Shown: in pieces, positions 37,116 to 46,866 of the stretch | Layout: the number at the start of each line of letters is the position of its first letter | Position numbering within the stretch: the stretch's first letter is position 1 | Source of the DNA: Marimonas arenosa | GTDB taxonomy: Bacteria; Pseudomonadota; Alphaproteobacteria; Rhodobacterales; Rhodobacteraceae | Reading direction: 5' to 3' | Assembly (NCBI RefSeq): GCF_030848945.1 | Contig: NZ_JANHAX010000003.1 | Span: forward strand, 248,001 to 312,000 | Length of the DNA: 64,000 nt | The notes under the pieces: generated by a model | What the model was told of the DNA's origin: nothing | Databases searched by the model: none | What the model saw: only the letters and a program-made list of their open reading frames with translations | Translations under genes and position numbers: made by a program

Positions 37116-38644
37116 GAGGGCCGCATAACGTCATACGGCTCATTCGCACCGGCGCGACACTGGAGCGGACCGGGGCGATGAAGGTGATCCTGGATGCCTA
37201 TGACGCGCCGCGGCTGATGCGGATGGTGCTGCGCGGGCTGGTGTGGCCGTTCCAGTGGCTGGGCGAGAAGGGCGACACGTCGATGCCGCCGGCCACGCGG
37301 GCGCTGACCGCGCTGGGGCCGGCCTATATCAAGTTCGGCCAGGTGCTGAGCACACGGCCCGACGTGGTGGGCGATGATCTGGCCGTGCAACTGCGGGTGC
37401 TGCAAGACAAGCTGCCGCCGTTTCCGACCGAGATCGCCAAGGCCAGCGTGCGCGAGGCACTGGACCTGCCGGTGAGCGAGGTGTTCGACGAGTTCAGCGA
37501 GCCGGTCGCGGCGGCGTCGATCGCGCAGGTGCATCGCGCAAGGTTGAAAGACACGGGCGAAGCGGTGGCTGTGAAAGTGCTACGGCCCGGGATCGAGCGG
37601 GCGTTTCAACGCGACGTGGACGCGTTTTACTTTGCTGCCGACATGATCGAGTTTCTCAGCCCGGCGTCACGTCGGCTGAAACCGCGCGACGTGATCGCCC
37701 ATTTCGAAGGTGTGGTGAAGGGCGAGCTGGATTTGCGGCTGGAAAGCGCCTCGGCCAGCGAGTTTGCTGCCAATACCGCGAATGATGCGGGCTTTCGCCT
37801 GCCGGATGTGAAATGGGCATTTTCCGCGCGCCGGGTGATGACGATGGGCTGGGCCGAGGGCGTGCCGCTGGGCGACAACGCCGCGCTGGATGCCGCGGGC
37901 CATGATCGCCGGGCGCTGGGCGAGCGGGTGCTGCAGCTGTTCCTGAGCCACGCGTTGCGCGACGGGTTTTTCCACGCCGACATGCATCAGGGCAACCTGA
38001 AGGTGGCCGCCAATGGCGACATCATCGCCTATGATTTCGGCATCATGGGCTATATCGACGAGTATACCCGCCGGGTCTATGCCGAGATCCTGTTCGGCTT
38101 TATCCAGCGCGATTACAAGCGCGTGGCCGAGGTGCATTTCGAGGCTGGTTACGTGCCTGGCGACCGCGATGTGGACGAGTTTGCCCGGGCGTTGCGGGCC
38201 GTGGGCGAGCCCATCTTCGGGATGGATGCGAGCCAGATCTCGATGGGGCGACTTCTGAGCTATCTTTTTGAAGTCACGGAACGTTTCGGGATGGAGACGC
38301 GAACCGAGCTGATCTTGCTGCAACGCACCATGGTTGTGGTGGAAGGCGTGGCGCGGTCGCTGAGCCCGCATCTCAACATCTGGGAAGTCGCCAAGCCGAT
38401 CGTCGAGGACTATATCAAGCAGTCGATCGGGCCACGGGCTGTGCTGCGCGACCTGACGAAAACCGCCCGGGTGCTGGCCCGGTTCGGGCCGCGCCTGCCC
38501 GGCATGGTCGAGGCGATGCTGATCCGGCAGAGCGAGCTGGATACCCCGCAGAAGAAATCAAAACCCCAGCTCTGGTGGGTCCTGTGGTTGCTGGTTGGCG
38601 TCTTACTTGGTGGTGGAGCGGGGCTGCTGTTTGCCGCAGTGTGA
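37112..38644 (+). CDS. ubiB: Ubiquinone biosynthesis kinase-like protein UbiB
   Basis: UbiB is an atypical kinase-like ATPase of the ABC1/ADCK family needed for ubiquinone assembly. The 510-residue protein has the family KxGQ motif in [14 protein letters not shown], the Ala-rich AAASIAQVH loop that replaces the glycine loop, HADMHQGNL and DFGIM as catalytic segments, and two C-terminal membrane helices ([24 protein letters not shown]). The start is a TTG whose last bases overlap the ubiE TGA (TTGA); homologues also begin near RGPHN. No ATG fits before residue 23. Confidence 0.93.
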   Translation: MRGPHNVIRLIRTGATLERTGAMKVILDAYDAPRLMRMVLRGLVWPFQWLGEKGDTSMPPATRALTALGPAYIKFGQVLSTRPDVVGDDLAVQLRVLQDKLPPFPTEIAKASVREALDLPVSEVFDEFSEPVAAASIAQVHRARLKDTGEAVAVKVLRPGIERAFQRDVDAFYFAADMIEFLSPASRRLKPRDVIAHFEGVVKGELDLRLESASASEFAANTANDAGFRLPDVKWAFSARRVMTMGWAEGVPLGDNAALDAAGHDRRALGERVLQLFLSHALRDGFFHADMHQGNLKVAANGDIIAYDFGIMGYIDEYTRRVYAEILFGFIQRDYKRVAEVHFEAGYVPGDRDVDEFARALRAVGEPIFGMDASQISMGRLLSYLFEVTERFGMETRTELILLQRTMVVVEGVARSLSPHLNIWEVAKPIVEDYIKQSIGPRAVLRDLTKTARVLARFGPRLPGMVEAMLIRQSELDTPQKKSKPQLWWVLWLLVGVLLGGGAGLLFAAV

Positions 38645-38794
38645 CGCCGCCGGGTCACCGGGCGGTTGGCAGGAACTGGCAATTTTGTGACAATAGAAGA
38701 ACGTCGGCGGCGCGTCGCCGATATCTCAACTGTTCAATGCCAACGCTTTTACCTAAAGTGTGGATGAGGACATCGAGTGGCAGGACACGAAAAA

Positions 38795-40957
38795 ATGCGG
38801 GTGCGCTATTCAGCAGCGATGATCGGGACTCTCGCCCTGGTGCCGGTAACGGCAACCCCTGAGAGCCTGGTGACATCGTCGAAAAACATGTACGGCACGC
38901 CAGGCGGGCTGATCGACATGCCGACGGCCGAGATGGCGCCGGATGGCGAACTGGCGACGACGGTTTCGCATTCAGGGAACACGACCAAGACCACGCTCAC
39001 CTTCCAGGTGATGCCGCGGTTGACTGGTTCATTCCGATACTCGGCGCTGTCCGACTACCGGCCGGACCGGGGCCTGCCGACGGCGTATCCGAACGCGACA
39101 TATTACGACCGCAGTTTCGACCTGCGCTATCAGCTGATCGAGGAAGGCCAGTACCGCCCGGGCGTCGCTGTCGGGTTGCGCGATCTCATCGGCACCGGGC
39201 TTTATTCCGGTGAATACGTCGTGGCGACCAAGACCATTGGTTCACGCCTGCGGGTAACCGGTGGGGTCGGCTGGGGCCGGCTGGGCAGCTATAACAGCTT
39301 TACCACCATGGGCACGCGGCCGTCGGACACCATCGGGTCTGGCGGGATTCCGACCTATGACCGCTGGTTCCGCGGGCCGGTCGCGGCCTTCGGCGGGGTG
39401 AGTTTTCAGGCCAATGACCGGCTGAGCTTCAAGGCTGAGTATTCCTCGGATGCCTATGTGGAAGAAACGGGCGGCGGGCAGGACCCGGGTGCCAACCTTC
39501 TAACCCGCAAGAGCCCGTGGAACTTCGGGTTCGACTACCAGGTGAACCGCGCCGTCAGCGTCGGGGCCTATTACATGCACGGATCGACCTTCGGGGTGAA
39601 GGTGTCGCTGGCAACGGATCTCAAAGGCGCGCCGGTGCCCGGGGGGCAGGAGACGGCGCCGCTGCCGGTCGCCGTGCGGCCGAAGTTCTCGGCCCGCGAC
39701 CTGGGCTGGACGGTGGAGCCGGGCAAGACCGACGCGGTGCAGAAAGATGTCGCCGGGGCCATGGCAAAGGAAGGTATGGTTCTGGAAGGCATGAAGCTGG
39801 AAGGCAACCGGGTGCGCGTGGTGTTGCGCAACCCACGCTATGATATCGAAGCGCAGGGCTTTGGAAGGGCGGCGCGGGTTCTGACGCGGAACCTGCCGGA
39901 CTCGGTTGAAGAATTCACCATCGTTCAGACCTACAAGGGCATGCCGACCGGCGCCGTGACGATGACGCGCAGCGATGTCGAGGCGCTGGAAAACGCACCG
40001 GCCGGGAACATGCTGTCTCGCGTGGCCTTCAGCGGCGGCGCCGGGGCGTGGGACGGGATCAACCCGGTTCCGGGCACCTATCCGCGGCTGTCCTGGAGCC
40101 TCGGACCCTTTGCCAAGCTGAGCGTGTTCGACCCCGACAACCCGGTGAAGGCCGATGCGGGGCTGATGCTGAAGGGTGACTATCATATCGCGCCGGGCTG
40201 GGTGGCTTCGGGAGCAGTCAGCGTGAAGCTGGTCGGCAACCTCGATGCGGCGCCGTCGGGACGCACGGGTGCGGGGCCGGGCACGTTGCCGCCTGTGCGG
40301 TCGGACTCACGGCTGTACGCGATGGGCAACGATCCAAAGATCGAATACCTGACGCTGGCGCATTACGGGCGCCTGGGCGAGGATTGGTATAGCCGGGTGA
40401 CAGCGGGTTATCTCGAACCGATGTATGGCGGTGTCTCGGGCGAGGTGTTGTGGAAACCCACCTCGAGCCGGCTCGCCATCGGCGCCGAGGTGAACGTCGT
40501 GCGGCCGCGGGACTACGACATGCTGTTCGGGTTGCGCAGTCCGGTGACCCCGATGGGACGGATTCCCGAGGTCAACGGCCATGTCTCGGCCTATTACGAT
40601 TTCGGCAACGGCTTTCACGGGCAGCTCGACATGGGCCGCTATCTGGCCGGCGACTGGGGGGCGACCGTGGCGTTGGATCGCGAGTTCGGCAATGGCTGGC
40701 GCGTGGGAGCCTATGTGACCAAGACCAATGTGTCGTCGGCGGCTTTCGGCGAGGGCTCGTTTGACAAGGGCATTCGCATCACCCTGCCGCTGAGCTGGTC
40801 GATCGGCACTCCCTCGAAGAAGAAGAACGACGTGGTGATCCAGTCGCTGACCCGGAATGGTGGGGCGCGCGTGAGCGTGAATGGGCGACTCTACGAGGCG
40901 GTGCGCAGCACGCATCAGACGGACGTGGCGAAGACCTGGGGGAGGTTCTGGAGATGA
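38795..40957 (+). CDS. yjbH: YjbH/GfcD-like outer-membrane exopolysaccharide protein
   Basis: The 720-residue product has a signal peptide (MRVRYSAAMIGTLALVPVTA) and a long series of alternating beta-strand-like segments. It resembles YjbH/GfcD proteins (DUF940), outer-membrane partners in group 4 capsule or Yjb exopolysaccharide secretion. NMYGTPGGLIDMPTAEMAPDGEL near the N-terminus is the family's typical opening, and WSLGPFAKLSVFDPDNPVKADAG is in the C-terminal barrel. A GTG six codons upstream also has a ribosome site (GAGGA). It overlaps the next gene by four bases (ATGA). Confidence 0.8.
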   Translation: MRVRYSAAMIGTLALVPVTATPESLVTSSKNMYGTPGGLIDMPTAEMAPDGELATTVSHSGNTTKTTLTFQVMPRLTGSFRYSALSDYRPDRGLPTAYPNATYYDRSFDLRYQLIEEGQYRPGVAVGLRDLIGTGLYSGEYVVATKTIGSRLRVTGGVGWGRLGSYNSFTTMGTRPSDTIGSGGIPTYDRWFRGPVAAFGGVSFQANDRLSFKAEYSSDAYVEETGGGQDPGANLLTRKSPWNFGFDYQVNRAVSVGAYYMHGSTFGVKVSLATDLKGAPVPGGQETAPLPVAVRPKFSARDLGWTVEPGKTDAVQKDVAGAMAKEGMVLEGMKLEGNRVRVVLRNPRYDIEAQGFGRAARVLTRNLPDSVEEFTIVQTYKGMPTGAVTMTRSDVEALENAPAGNMLSRVAFSGGAGAWDGINPVPGTYPRLSWSLGPFAKLSVFDPDNPVKADAGLMLKGDYHIAPGWVASGAVSVKLVGNLDAAPSGRTGAGPGTLPPVRSDSRLYAMGNDPKIEYLTLAHYGRLGEDWYSRVTAGYLEPMYGGVSGEVLWKPTSSRLAIGAEVNVVRPRDYDMLFGLRSPVTPMGRIPEVNGHVSAYYDFGNGFHGQLDMGRYLAGDWGATVALDREFGNGWRVGAYVTKTNVSSAAFGEGSFDKGIRITLPLSWSIGTPSKKKNDVVIQSLTRNGGARVSVNGRLYEAVRSTHQTDVAKTWGRFWR

Positions 40958-41640
40958 CGGTGCTTCGGAAGATTGCCCGGCTGGCCGCGCTGGCCGCTGT
41001 CGCAGCGCTGGCCGGCTGTGGCAACGAGACCGACCAGGGGCTGGTGTACAAGTCGGTGCTGCAGGGCCTGTCGCAGAACTCGGGTCAGACCATGTCTGCG
41101 ATGGCTCCGGAGCAGACCGCGGCGGCGGTTCAGGCGTCGCTGGCGCAGACCGATCTGCCGCTGGCGCTGGCAGTGGTGGAGAAGCGGCAGGCGACGGCCA
41201 TTCTGGCCAATATCGAGACCAACGGGGCCTACCGGACCTGGGGCACCTCGGACCGGCGCACCGTGACCACGGCGCAGGGATTGGTGACCGCGACGCGCGG
41301 GCTGGGCAATGACATCATGTCGTCGTCCGTCAGCCAGGTTGCCGCGCTGGTCACCGGGCGCAAGGCCGGGACCGGCCGGCGTGTGATGCGCTATCTTGAC
41401 GGTGAGAACCACACGGTCGAGATCGCGTCGGATTGCCGGATCGCGCGGGGCGGCCAGAAACGAGTGAGCAGCGGCACGATCCAGAACGTGTTGGTGACCG
41501 AGATGTCGGAAATCTGCAGCATGTCCGGTGGGAAGAGCTTTTCCAACAGCTATCTCGTGGACGGCCGTGGCCGCGTGCTGGCGTCGCGGCAGTGGCTGGG
41601 AGAGGCCAACGGATATATCGCGCTTCAACTGCTGAGATAG
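40954..41640 (+). CDS. yjbF: YjbF/GfcB-like lipoprotein
   Basis: A 228-residue lipoprotein: the leader ends AALAGC with C22 as lipidation site. The mature part has YjbF/GfcB family features, TTAQGLVTATRGLGNDI and, near the end, YLVDGRGRVLASRQWLGEANGY, equivalent to the final strand of GfcB. In Escherichia coli these proteins act with YjbH/GfcD in surface polysaccharide export. Start overlaps the yjbH stop, so the two are co-translated. A strong terminator follows. Confidence 0.82.
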   Translation: MTVLRKIARLAALAAVAALAGCGNETDQGLVYKSVLQGLSQNSGQTMSAMAPEQTAAAVQASLAQTDLPLALAVVEKRQATAILANIETNGAYRTWGTSDRRTVTTAQGLVTATRGLGNDIMSSSVSQVAALVTGRKAGTGRRVMRYLDGENHTVEIASDCRIARGGQKRVSSGTIQNVLVTEMSEICSMSGGKSFSNSYLVDGRGRVLASRQWLGEANGYIALQLLR

Positions 41641-41704
41641 GTGCAGCGACACGGGGCGTCCTGCTCCCGCTGCTCCCGAGCCACAGTCTGAACGGCGCAA
41701 AGCG

Positions 41705-41740
41705 AAAGCGGCGGCCCGAGGACCGCCGCTTTGCATTTTT
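41705..41740 (+). terminator. Rho-independent terminator of yjbH-yjbF
   Basis: AAAGCGGCGG (41705-41714) and CCGCCGCTTT (41723-41732) form a perfect 10-bp stem with an eight-base loop, followed by GCATTTTT. It may also stop the convergent small gene on the minus strand, where an A/T-rich arm precedes it. Confidence 0.85.
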
Positions 41741-41771
41741 CGTTCGATCCGGTGCGAAACCGGAACGAAAA

Positions 41772-41957
41772 TCAGGTGCCGTTCGATGCGGCGACCAGAA
41801 CGACCACGGAGACGAGGCCGGCAATTGCCATGCCGGCACCGGCACCCAGGGCGCCCTGAGTCGAGACAAACGGATCATTCTTGGTTTCTGCGGCAACCGG
41901 TGCAGCGGTTGCTGCGGCCAGAGCAGCAGCTGCTGCCAAGGTCGAAAGCTTCTTCAT
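41772..41957 (-). CDS. Small exported protein, YjbE/GfcA-like
   Basis: This 61-residue protein has a signal peptide (MKKLSTLAAAAALAAATAAPVAA, cleavage before ETKN) and a mature part with one hydrophobic Gly/Ala/Val stretch ending VLVAASNGT. Size, composition and the Ala-Ser-Asn-Gly-Thr end recall YjbE/GfcA, the tiny first member of yjbEFGH operons. Here it is on the opposite strand, convergent with yjbF. The ATG at 41957 has GGAGAG six bases upstream. A high-copy structural or chaperone role in the envelope is possible. Confidence 0.6.
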   Translation of the reverse strand: MKKLSTLAAAAALAAATAAPVAAETKNDPFVSTQGALGAGAGMAIAGLVSVVVLVAASNGT

Positions 41958-42299
41958 AATTCTCTCCAAACCACAGTTAAGCCGACCGAAATCGGCGCGA
42001 CCAAGGGCAATATTGCATAGATCCTACGCCGTTGGAACAGAAATTGGTGGAAATGCAGCGCGATCAGGGGGCTGCTCGATCTTTGCGCAGAGACCATGTA
42101 AAATATTGAAATCAAAAAATAAAACACAAAAGGATTATGGGGCGCCCGATCCCGCGCGCAGGAATGGCTCGCAGTTGTTGCTGGGCTGCAACAAATGGCG
42201 CGCGGACCCTGGCAGGAGACATGATCGGGTAGAGATTTACCCTTGTGTAACAGTCGGTTCAAACGGCCAGGGTGGGATTCAAGATGATGAACGTGGATT
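41958..42299. other. A/T-rich gene-free gap
   Basis: This 342-base stretch separates the YjbE-like gene from a phosphotransferase gene. It is notably A/T-rich around 42100-42135 (including TAAAATATTG and AAAAAATAAAA). It must hold the promoter of the YjbE-like gene; the ribosome site GGAGAG is at 41964-41969. No ORF with a credible product was seen. Confidence 0.5.
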
Positions 42300-43175
42300 T
42301 CAACCCACGAGACAAGCCAGTTCCAGATCGAACTCGGTATGGTCGTCGATGCTGCCGCGTATACTTCGCCACAGACAATAGGCCGCCATCCGCCAGTGAA
42401 ACCACGACGCCAGCGACCGGTAACGGGCGACCGTGGCGGGTGCGCCGTAGGCGTCTAGGAAGCGCTCGGTTTCGGCTCGAGTCAGCGGCGCGCCCCGGTA
42501 GGCTTGTTGCATGGCGGGGGAAAGGAAGACGGCCAGGTCATGCACCGGATCGCCGCGGGCCGGGCATTGCCAGTCGATCAGTGTGACGCCGGCGGGACCG
42601 CAGACGAGATTGCCCGGCACCACGTCGCCATGCAGCAGAGCGGTTAGGCCCGAGGGCGGCACCACACCGCGTGGGGCATGGCGGCGCAGGTTTTTGGCGG
42701 CGTCGGCGGGGCAGCGGGCGAGGATATCGTCGGTCTGGCGGGCCAGCGCGGCGCTGCCGTCGGGCGCCGTGGGCAAACCGGTGGGCGGCGGCAGAGCATG
42801 CAGCCGGGCCAGGGTTTCCGCCACCGGTACGGGATCGTGGCGCCAGGTCGTTCCCGCGACATAGCGATAGATCAGCACTGGCCCCAGCGGAGTGGTCACG
42901 GCGGCTTCTGGTTGTGGCGCCAGCCCGGTCTCGGCGAGGTGGGACAGCACTCGGGCTTCGGCCCCGGGATCATTGCCGAAAAGCGGGTTGTCGCCGCGGT
43001 CGGTGTAGAGTTTCACGACCAGGGTTCCAGATACAGTCTCGACGCGCCATAGCCGGTTGGTGCGCCCTCCGGAGAGCGGGATCAGACGGCTTCGTATTGG
43101 CAGAACGCCGCGCGAGATCAGGTCGCCTTGCAGCGTGGCAGTTGCGTGGCGGTCGGCCTGGGGGTTGGGCAGCAT
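42300..43175 (-). CDS. Aminoglycoside phosphotransferase-fold kinase
   Basis: The 291-residue protein has the APH/choline-kinase fold: LSGGRTNRLWRVE with the nucleotide loop, VVKLY with the ATP lysine, the catalytic loop LLHGDVVPGNLV (H-G-D-x4-N), and LIDWQCPARGDPVHDLAVFL with the metal-binding aspartate. Substrate may be choline, a sugar, or an amino acid; resistance is not implied. The ATG at 43175 is used, though a GTG at 43217 is in frame; neither has a strong ribosome site. It lies just before the flagellar cluster without an obvious link. Confidence 0.75.
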   Translation of the reverse strand: MLPNPQADRHATATLQGDLISRGVLPIRSRLIPLSGGRTNRLWRVETVSGTLVVKLYTDRGDNPLFGNDPGAEARVLSHLAETGLAPQPEAAVTTPLGPVLIYRYVAGTTWRHDPVPVAETLARLHALPPPTGLPTAPDGSAALARQTDDILARCPADAAKNLRRHAPRGVVPPSGLTALLHGDVVPGNLVCGPAGVTLIDWQCPARGDPVHDLAVFLSPAMQQAYRGAPLTRAETERFLDAYGAPATVARYRSLASWFHWRMAAYCLWRSIRGSIDDHTEFDLELACLVG

Positions 43176-43309
43176 CGTCAGCGGCTTTCGCAGGTCGTTG
43201 CCCCGGCAAAGCGGCACCGGGGCGTTTCTGCGGGTTACGCGAGCCGTAACAGATTTTCAACCCGGCCGGTGCCGCAAGCGGTGGGGCGTTTGCCTGGCGG
43301 ACGTTGGAG

Positions 43310-43990
43310 TTAGGTGGGGTTGCGCAGGGCAATCACGTCGGAGGCGAAGACCTGTACCCTGCCATCGAGCACCAGGATCAGGTTGCCGTCGATATTCTGC
43401 GCCTCGCTGACCATGGCATAATGCTCGACCGGGGTGGTGCCGAGCAGTGACCCGTTGGCGTGGTTTTCGACTTCGAACATGTAGCTGCCGTCGGGCAATG
43501 GATTGCCGAAGCCATCTGCCCCCGCCCAGGTGATCTCTGCCCCGTCGAGACCGATCTGCGTGCGGTTGATCTCGGTACCGGTTGCGTCGCGTACGACCAG
43601 CCAGGCCTCGTCGGCCAGGATCGCCGGCAGCGGTGAGAGAGTAATCGGGGCGCCATCGAAATGGACCGGGGCGGCCGTGCGAGCCTCCATCCCAACCCAG
43701 CCGGCAAGCTCGCTGATGCCGGATTGGGACATCTGCGCGATCAAGCCGGTCAGCAGGTCGTTGGTCTGAACCTGCTGTTCGACCGAGGAGAAGGTGGCAA
43801 GCTGCACCGCGTAGTCCGAACTGTCGATCGGGTTCAGCGGATCCTGGTTGGTGATCTGCGCGGTGAGCATTTCCAGAAAGGTCTGGAAATCCGAGCTGAT
43901 CAGGCGGTTGCCGGCCGCGGCTGACGCGGTGGCATTTTGAGTTGCGGCCGCGGCGGCGGCGGAGGGTGCGAAGGGAATGGGAGCGGGCAT
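43310..43990 (-). CDS. flgD: Flagellar hook capping protein FlgD
   Basis: FlgD forms the cap under which hook subunits assemble. The 226-residue protein shows the FlgD N-terminal block DFQTFLEMLTAQITNQDPLNPIDSSDYAVQLATFSSVEQ (in pieces about 34-72) and a C-terminal Ig-like/Tudor region with DGFGNPLPDGSYMFEVE. Length is normal. It is downstream of fliK on the minus strand, 21 bases apart, as in many flagellar clusters. Confidence 0.93.
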   Translation of the reverse strand: MPAPIPFAPSAAAAAATQNATASAAAGNRLISSDFQTFLEMLTAQITNQDPLNPIDSSDYAVQLATFSSVEQQVQTNDLLTGLIAQMSQSGISELAGWVGMEARTAAPVHFDGAPITLSPLPAILADEAWLVVRDATGTEINRTQIGLDGAEITWAGADGFGNPLPDGSYMFEVENHANGSLLGTTPVEHYAMVSEAQNIDGNLILVLDGRVQVFASDVIALRNPT

Positions 43991-44011
43991 ATGTCGGGCC
44001 TTTCGTTTCTG

Positions 44012-45856
44012 TCAGAGGCGCAGGTCGAGGCTGCCGGTGTCGCGAGTGGAGGTCAGGTGGGAGGCGATCGTGTCGGTATCGATGCCGGGCTCGTCAGGGG
44101 CGTGGTTGAAACCTAGCGTCGTTGCATCTTCGCGGTCGGGCGAGGCTTGCGGGTGCCGGCCGTCTTGGCTGGCGGTCCCAAAGGAAAACCGGATGTCGCT
44201 GAACCCGAGGTCTTGGAACTCGTTTTCGAGTTGCGCGATATGGCGACGCAACAAATCGAGCGTGTCCCCGCGTTCGGCTTGAAGGGAGACGGTGATCACG
44301 CCCTCTCCCTGAACCAGCATGAACCGAACCCGGCCGAGCTCTTCTGGGTTGAGGACCAGTTCGACGGGGCGATCTCTTGCGTGCGGCGCCGCCGTGGCGA
44401 GTTGCTGCGCGATATGGCGGGTGAGGGTTGATCCGGATGCGGGGCCATGGCCCACCGTGCCAATCATCGGGTTCGGGGTGGCCGGCACGATTTGTCCGGG
44501 ATCGCTTGAACCCAGTGCGGCCAGTGGGGCGTCCGAACGGTTACTGCCAGTCGCCGCCGTTGCCGCGTCCGTGCCGGTTATCATGGGTGGGACGGTCCGG
44601 CTCGGGGCGACAACGTGCGTTCGGGAACGCGCAAGATACGGGGACGTGATCCGGACCGGCATCGGCATGAAATCGTTGCCGGGCGTGGTCGCGGGTGACT
44701 GCAGGTTCTGCGGCGTGACCCTGGGGGGTGTTTCCGGCGCCGGAACGGTGGTGACGGCCGACGCTGGCGGCGGCGTCGGTGGAACGCGGTGGAAGTGCGG
44801 CGGCAGCTGGATTGCGACCTGAGTTTGCGGCGCGATCGCGAACGCGGGTTGGGGGCCTGCCGGCGGGACCTGGCGTTCGGACGACGACTGGATCGTCGTC
44901 GGGGCGGCCTGGTCTCTGGCGGTGGTTGCTGACCAAGGAGGTGTTACCGCGACCGCCGGCATAGGTGGCCGCGGCAGAGTACCCGGCAGGTTTGGCGGCC
45001 GCACCGGACTCTGGTTCTGCGCGGCGGCGCGGCCGTCCAACGGCGGATCTGTGGTTCCTCGATCTGCTGCGGCGGTCTGCGGGGCGATATCGGCCGCGTG
45101 GATCGGTAAAATGGTTCGGGATTGGCTGTGGGCCAAAAGCCGGGGGTCGATCCGGGAAGTCTCAGGTGCAAGGGTCGGCATGGCGGTCTGCACGGACGCC
45201 CCCATGTCAGCTTTCCCTATGGTTCCTGTAGGCTCCGGTGCCGTAGGCGGCGTTGTGCCGGACCGGGGCGGAAGCAGTTCAGCGACGCTGGCCGATGCAG
45301 GGCGAGGCTCCTGAAGCATGGGACGGGGACTATGAGCGGGCCCGGGACGCGCGCTGCCAATGGCATCGGTCAGCCGAGGATGCGGGATAGGCGTGTCCGA
45401 GGGCGTCACGGGCAGCGATGCCGCGGCCGCCACCATGCCGAAAGCGCCCTGCTGCGACGCGTACTGGGACAACGGGGCCGCTTCGGACGCATCCGGCGTT
45501 CGCCCGAGGACGGCCGGATGCGACTTGCCGGGATCGTGTGAAAGGATCTGGAGCACACGATCGATCAGTTCGGCTTGACCCTGGCCGTCGGTGGCAAGCA
45601 CGGCGGCGAGGTGGCGCGCCACGTCGTCGGGCAGGGATGACAGAAGCGCAGCCAAATCGGGAGCGTTGCGATCGGATAGGTCATCGGGCGCGTCCGGCGT
45701 GTCAGGTTGCGGAGCAGTCGATGCTTCGGACAACAGCGCGGAGAAGATTTCTGCGAAGACCGCCTCACCCTTTTGCGCCGCCACCGGGGTGACCGGCGCC
45801 AATGCCCCTTCCGGCAGGATACGGGCAGGAACGGACTGGATCATGTTTGCTGCCAT
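44012..45856 (-). CDS. fliK: Flagellar hook-length control protein FliK
   Basis: FliK measures hook length and switches export specificity. The 614-residue protein is mostly low-complexity, rich in Pro, Ala and Thr, as expected for the ruler part. The C-terminal Flg_hook domain is clear: RPVELVLNPEELGRVRFMLV followed by GVITVSLQAERGDTLDLLRRHIAQLENEFQDLGFSDI in the last 140 residues. It precedes flgD and is divergent from cheL. Confidence 0.9.
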   Translation of the reverse strand: MAANMIQSVPARILPEGALAPVTPVAAQKGEAVFAEIFSALLSEASTAPQPDTPDAPDDLSDRNAPDLAALLSSLPDDVARHLAAVLATDGQGQAELIDRVLQILSHDPGKSHPAVLGRTPDASEAAPLSQYASQQGAFGMVAAAASLPVTPSDTPIPHPRLTDAIGSARPGPAHSPRPMLQEPRPASASVAELLPPRSGTTPPTAPEPTGTIGKADMGASVQTAMPTLAPETSRIDPRLLAHSQSRTILPIHAADIAPQTAAADRGTTDPPLDGRAAAQNQSPVRPPNLPGTLPRPPMPAVAVTPPWSATTARDQAAPTTIQSSSERQVPPAGPQPAFAIAPQTQVAIQLPPHFHRVPPTPPPASAVTTVPAPETPPRVTPQNLQSPATTPGNDFMPMPVRITSPYLARSRTHVVAPSRTVPPMITGTDAATAATGSNRSDAPLAALGSSDPGQIVPATPNPMIGTVGHGPASGSTLTRHIAQQLATAAPHARDRPVELVLNPEELGRVRFMLVQGEGVITVSLQAERGDTLDLLRRHIAQLENEFQDLGFSDIRFSFGTASQDGRHPQASPDREDATTLGFNHAPDEPGIDTDTIASHLTSTRDTGSLDLRL

Positions 45857-45967
45857 GGCGACCTCGGGATTTCTTCCGGTTGCCGGCAGTATCCACAGAC
45901 CCGGTTACCGGTTCTTTACCGATATCTGTGCAGAGTCCGGAAAGTCCTTTGAATTGGAGGCAATCCC

Positions 45968-46276
45968 GTGACCGATTTTTCACCTTTGCGCCCGTTGCCG
46001 GGCCAATCGCATTCGCCGCACCTCCGGCTGGCTGCGGAGGATCACGACCGTGCTCTGCGCGCTGCGACGGAAAAACTCGAAGCGACTTTCCTGGCCGAGA
46101 TGCTGAAGGCCGCTGGTCTGGGCAAGGTGCGCAGCGCCTTTGGTGGCGGTGCCGGGGAAGAGCAGTTCGCCTCGTTCCTGCGACAGGCACAGGCGACGGA
46201 AATGGTGAAGTCGGGTGGGATCGGTCTGGCCGAATCCCTCTATCAGGCGCTGAAGGAGAAAAACGATGAGTTCTGA
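45968..46276 (+). CDS. cheL: Rod-binding protein, FlgJ N-terminal/CheL type
   Basis: The 102-residue protein corresponds to the rod-binding domain of FlgJ only: LEATFLAEMLKAAGL, EEQFASFLRQAQATEMVKSGGIGLAESLY are its core. The muramidase domain of enteric FlgJ is absent, as in other alphaproteobacteria where this gene is called cheL. The GTG start at 45968 is supported by GGAGG eight bases upstream. The peptidoglycan-lytic partner is probably SltF, encoded at 60059-60817. The next gene overlaps it by 11 bases. Confidence 0.88.
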   Translation: MTDFSPLRPLPGQSHSPHLRLAAEDHDRALRAATEKLEATFLAEMLKAAGLGKVRSAFGGGAGEEQFASFLRQAQATEMVKSGGIGLAESLYQALKEKNDEF

Positions 46277-46625
46277 GAAGACACAACACACGATCGAGGC
46301 GCTCGACGGGCTGCTGGACCGCGAACGGGCGGCGCTGCTCGAAGGTGATCTTGACCTCCTGGTCGGACAGCTCGACGAGAAGAAGGCGCTGATCGACACA
46401 CTGAACAACCACGGCGATGCAGGAGGCGAGAGCCTCGCGGCGCTTCAGCGCAAGGTATTGCGCAACCAGGCGCTTTTGGACAGTGCACTGGACGGCATCC
46501 GAAGCGTTGCCAGGCGAATGAGCGCGCTGCACCGGATCCGTCGCTCGCTCGACACCTATGACGAAGCCGGTCGCAAGACCACGATCGAAGGCGTGACCGC
46601 AGGCCACATGGAAAAGCGGGCCTGA
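46266..46625 (+). CDS. FlgN-like flagellar chaperone
   Basis: A 119-residue, wholly helical, charged protein (EALDGLLDRERAALLEGDLDLLVGQLDEKKALID at the N-terminus). The layout and length fit FlgN-type export chaperones for hook-associated proteins, although the sequence match is weak. Its start overlaps the cheL stop, so it is translated with cheL. Hook-associated protein genes are not in the window. Confidence 0.6.
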   Translation: MSSEKTQHTIEALDGLLDRERAALLEGDLDLLVGQLDEKKALIDTLNNHGDAGGESLAALQRKVLRNQALLDSALDGIRSVARRMSALHRIRRSLDTYDEAGRKTTIEGVTAGHMEKRA

Positions 46626-46866
46626 CCGGGGGCGGGCCCGCGATGGCTGCAATACGGATAAAATGCCGGGCAGTTGGCGGTGCGGGTTTAGGACTTCGTT
46701 AGCACATGCTGGCCCAAGCTGGCCGCGCATCCGGCAATGACCCGGCTGGCGCGGCAACGGGGCGACCTCCTGCTGCAGATGTCAGAACGACTTTGGATCC
46801 GTCCCGGTGAGTGGGCGGGATATGCAACGGGTGCAAAGCGCCCAAGGACCGAAGGAAAAAGAAATC

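Noticed and set aside
45889..45897. DnaA-box-like GTATCCACA between fliK and cheL
   Set aside because: A single copy with one mismatch inside a flagellar intergenic gap; no partner sites.
46626..46866. Sigma-54 promoter before flagellin
   Set aside because: TGGC words are present, but none pairs with TTGC at the required -24/-12 spacing.
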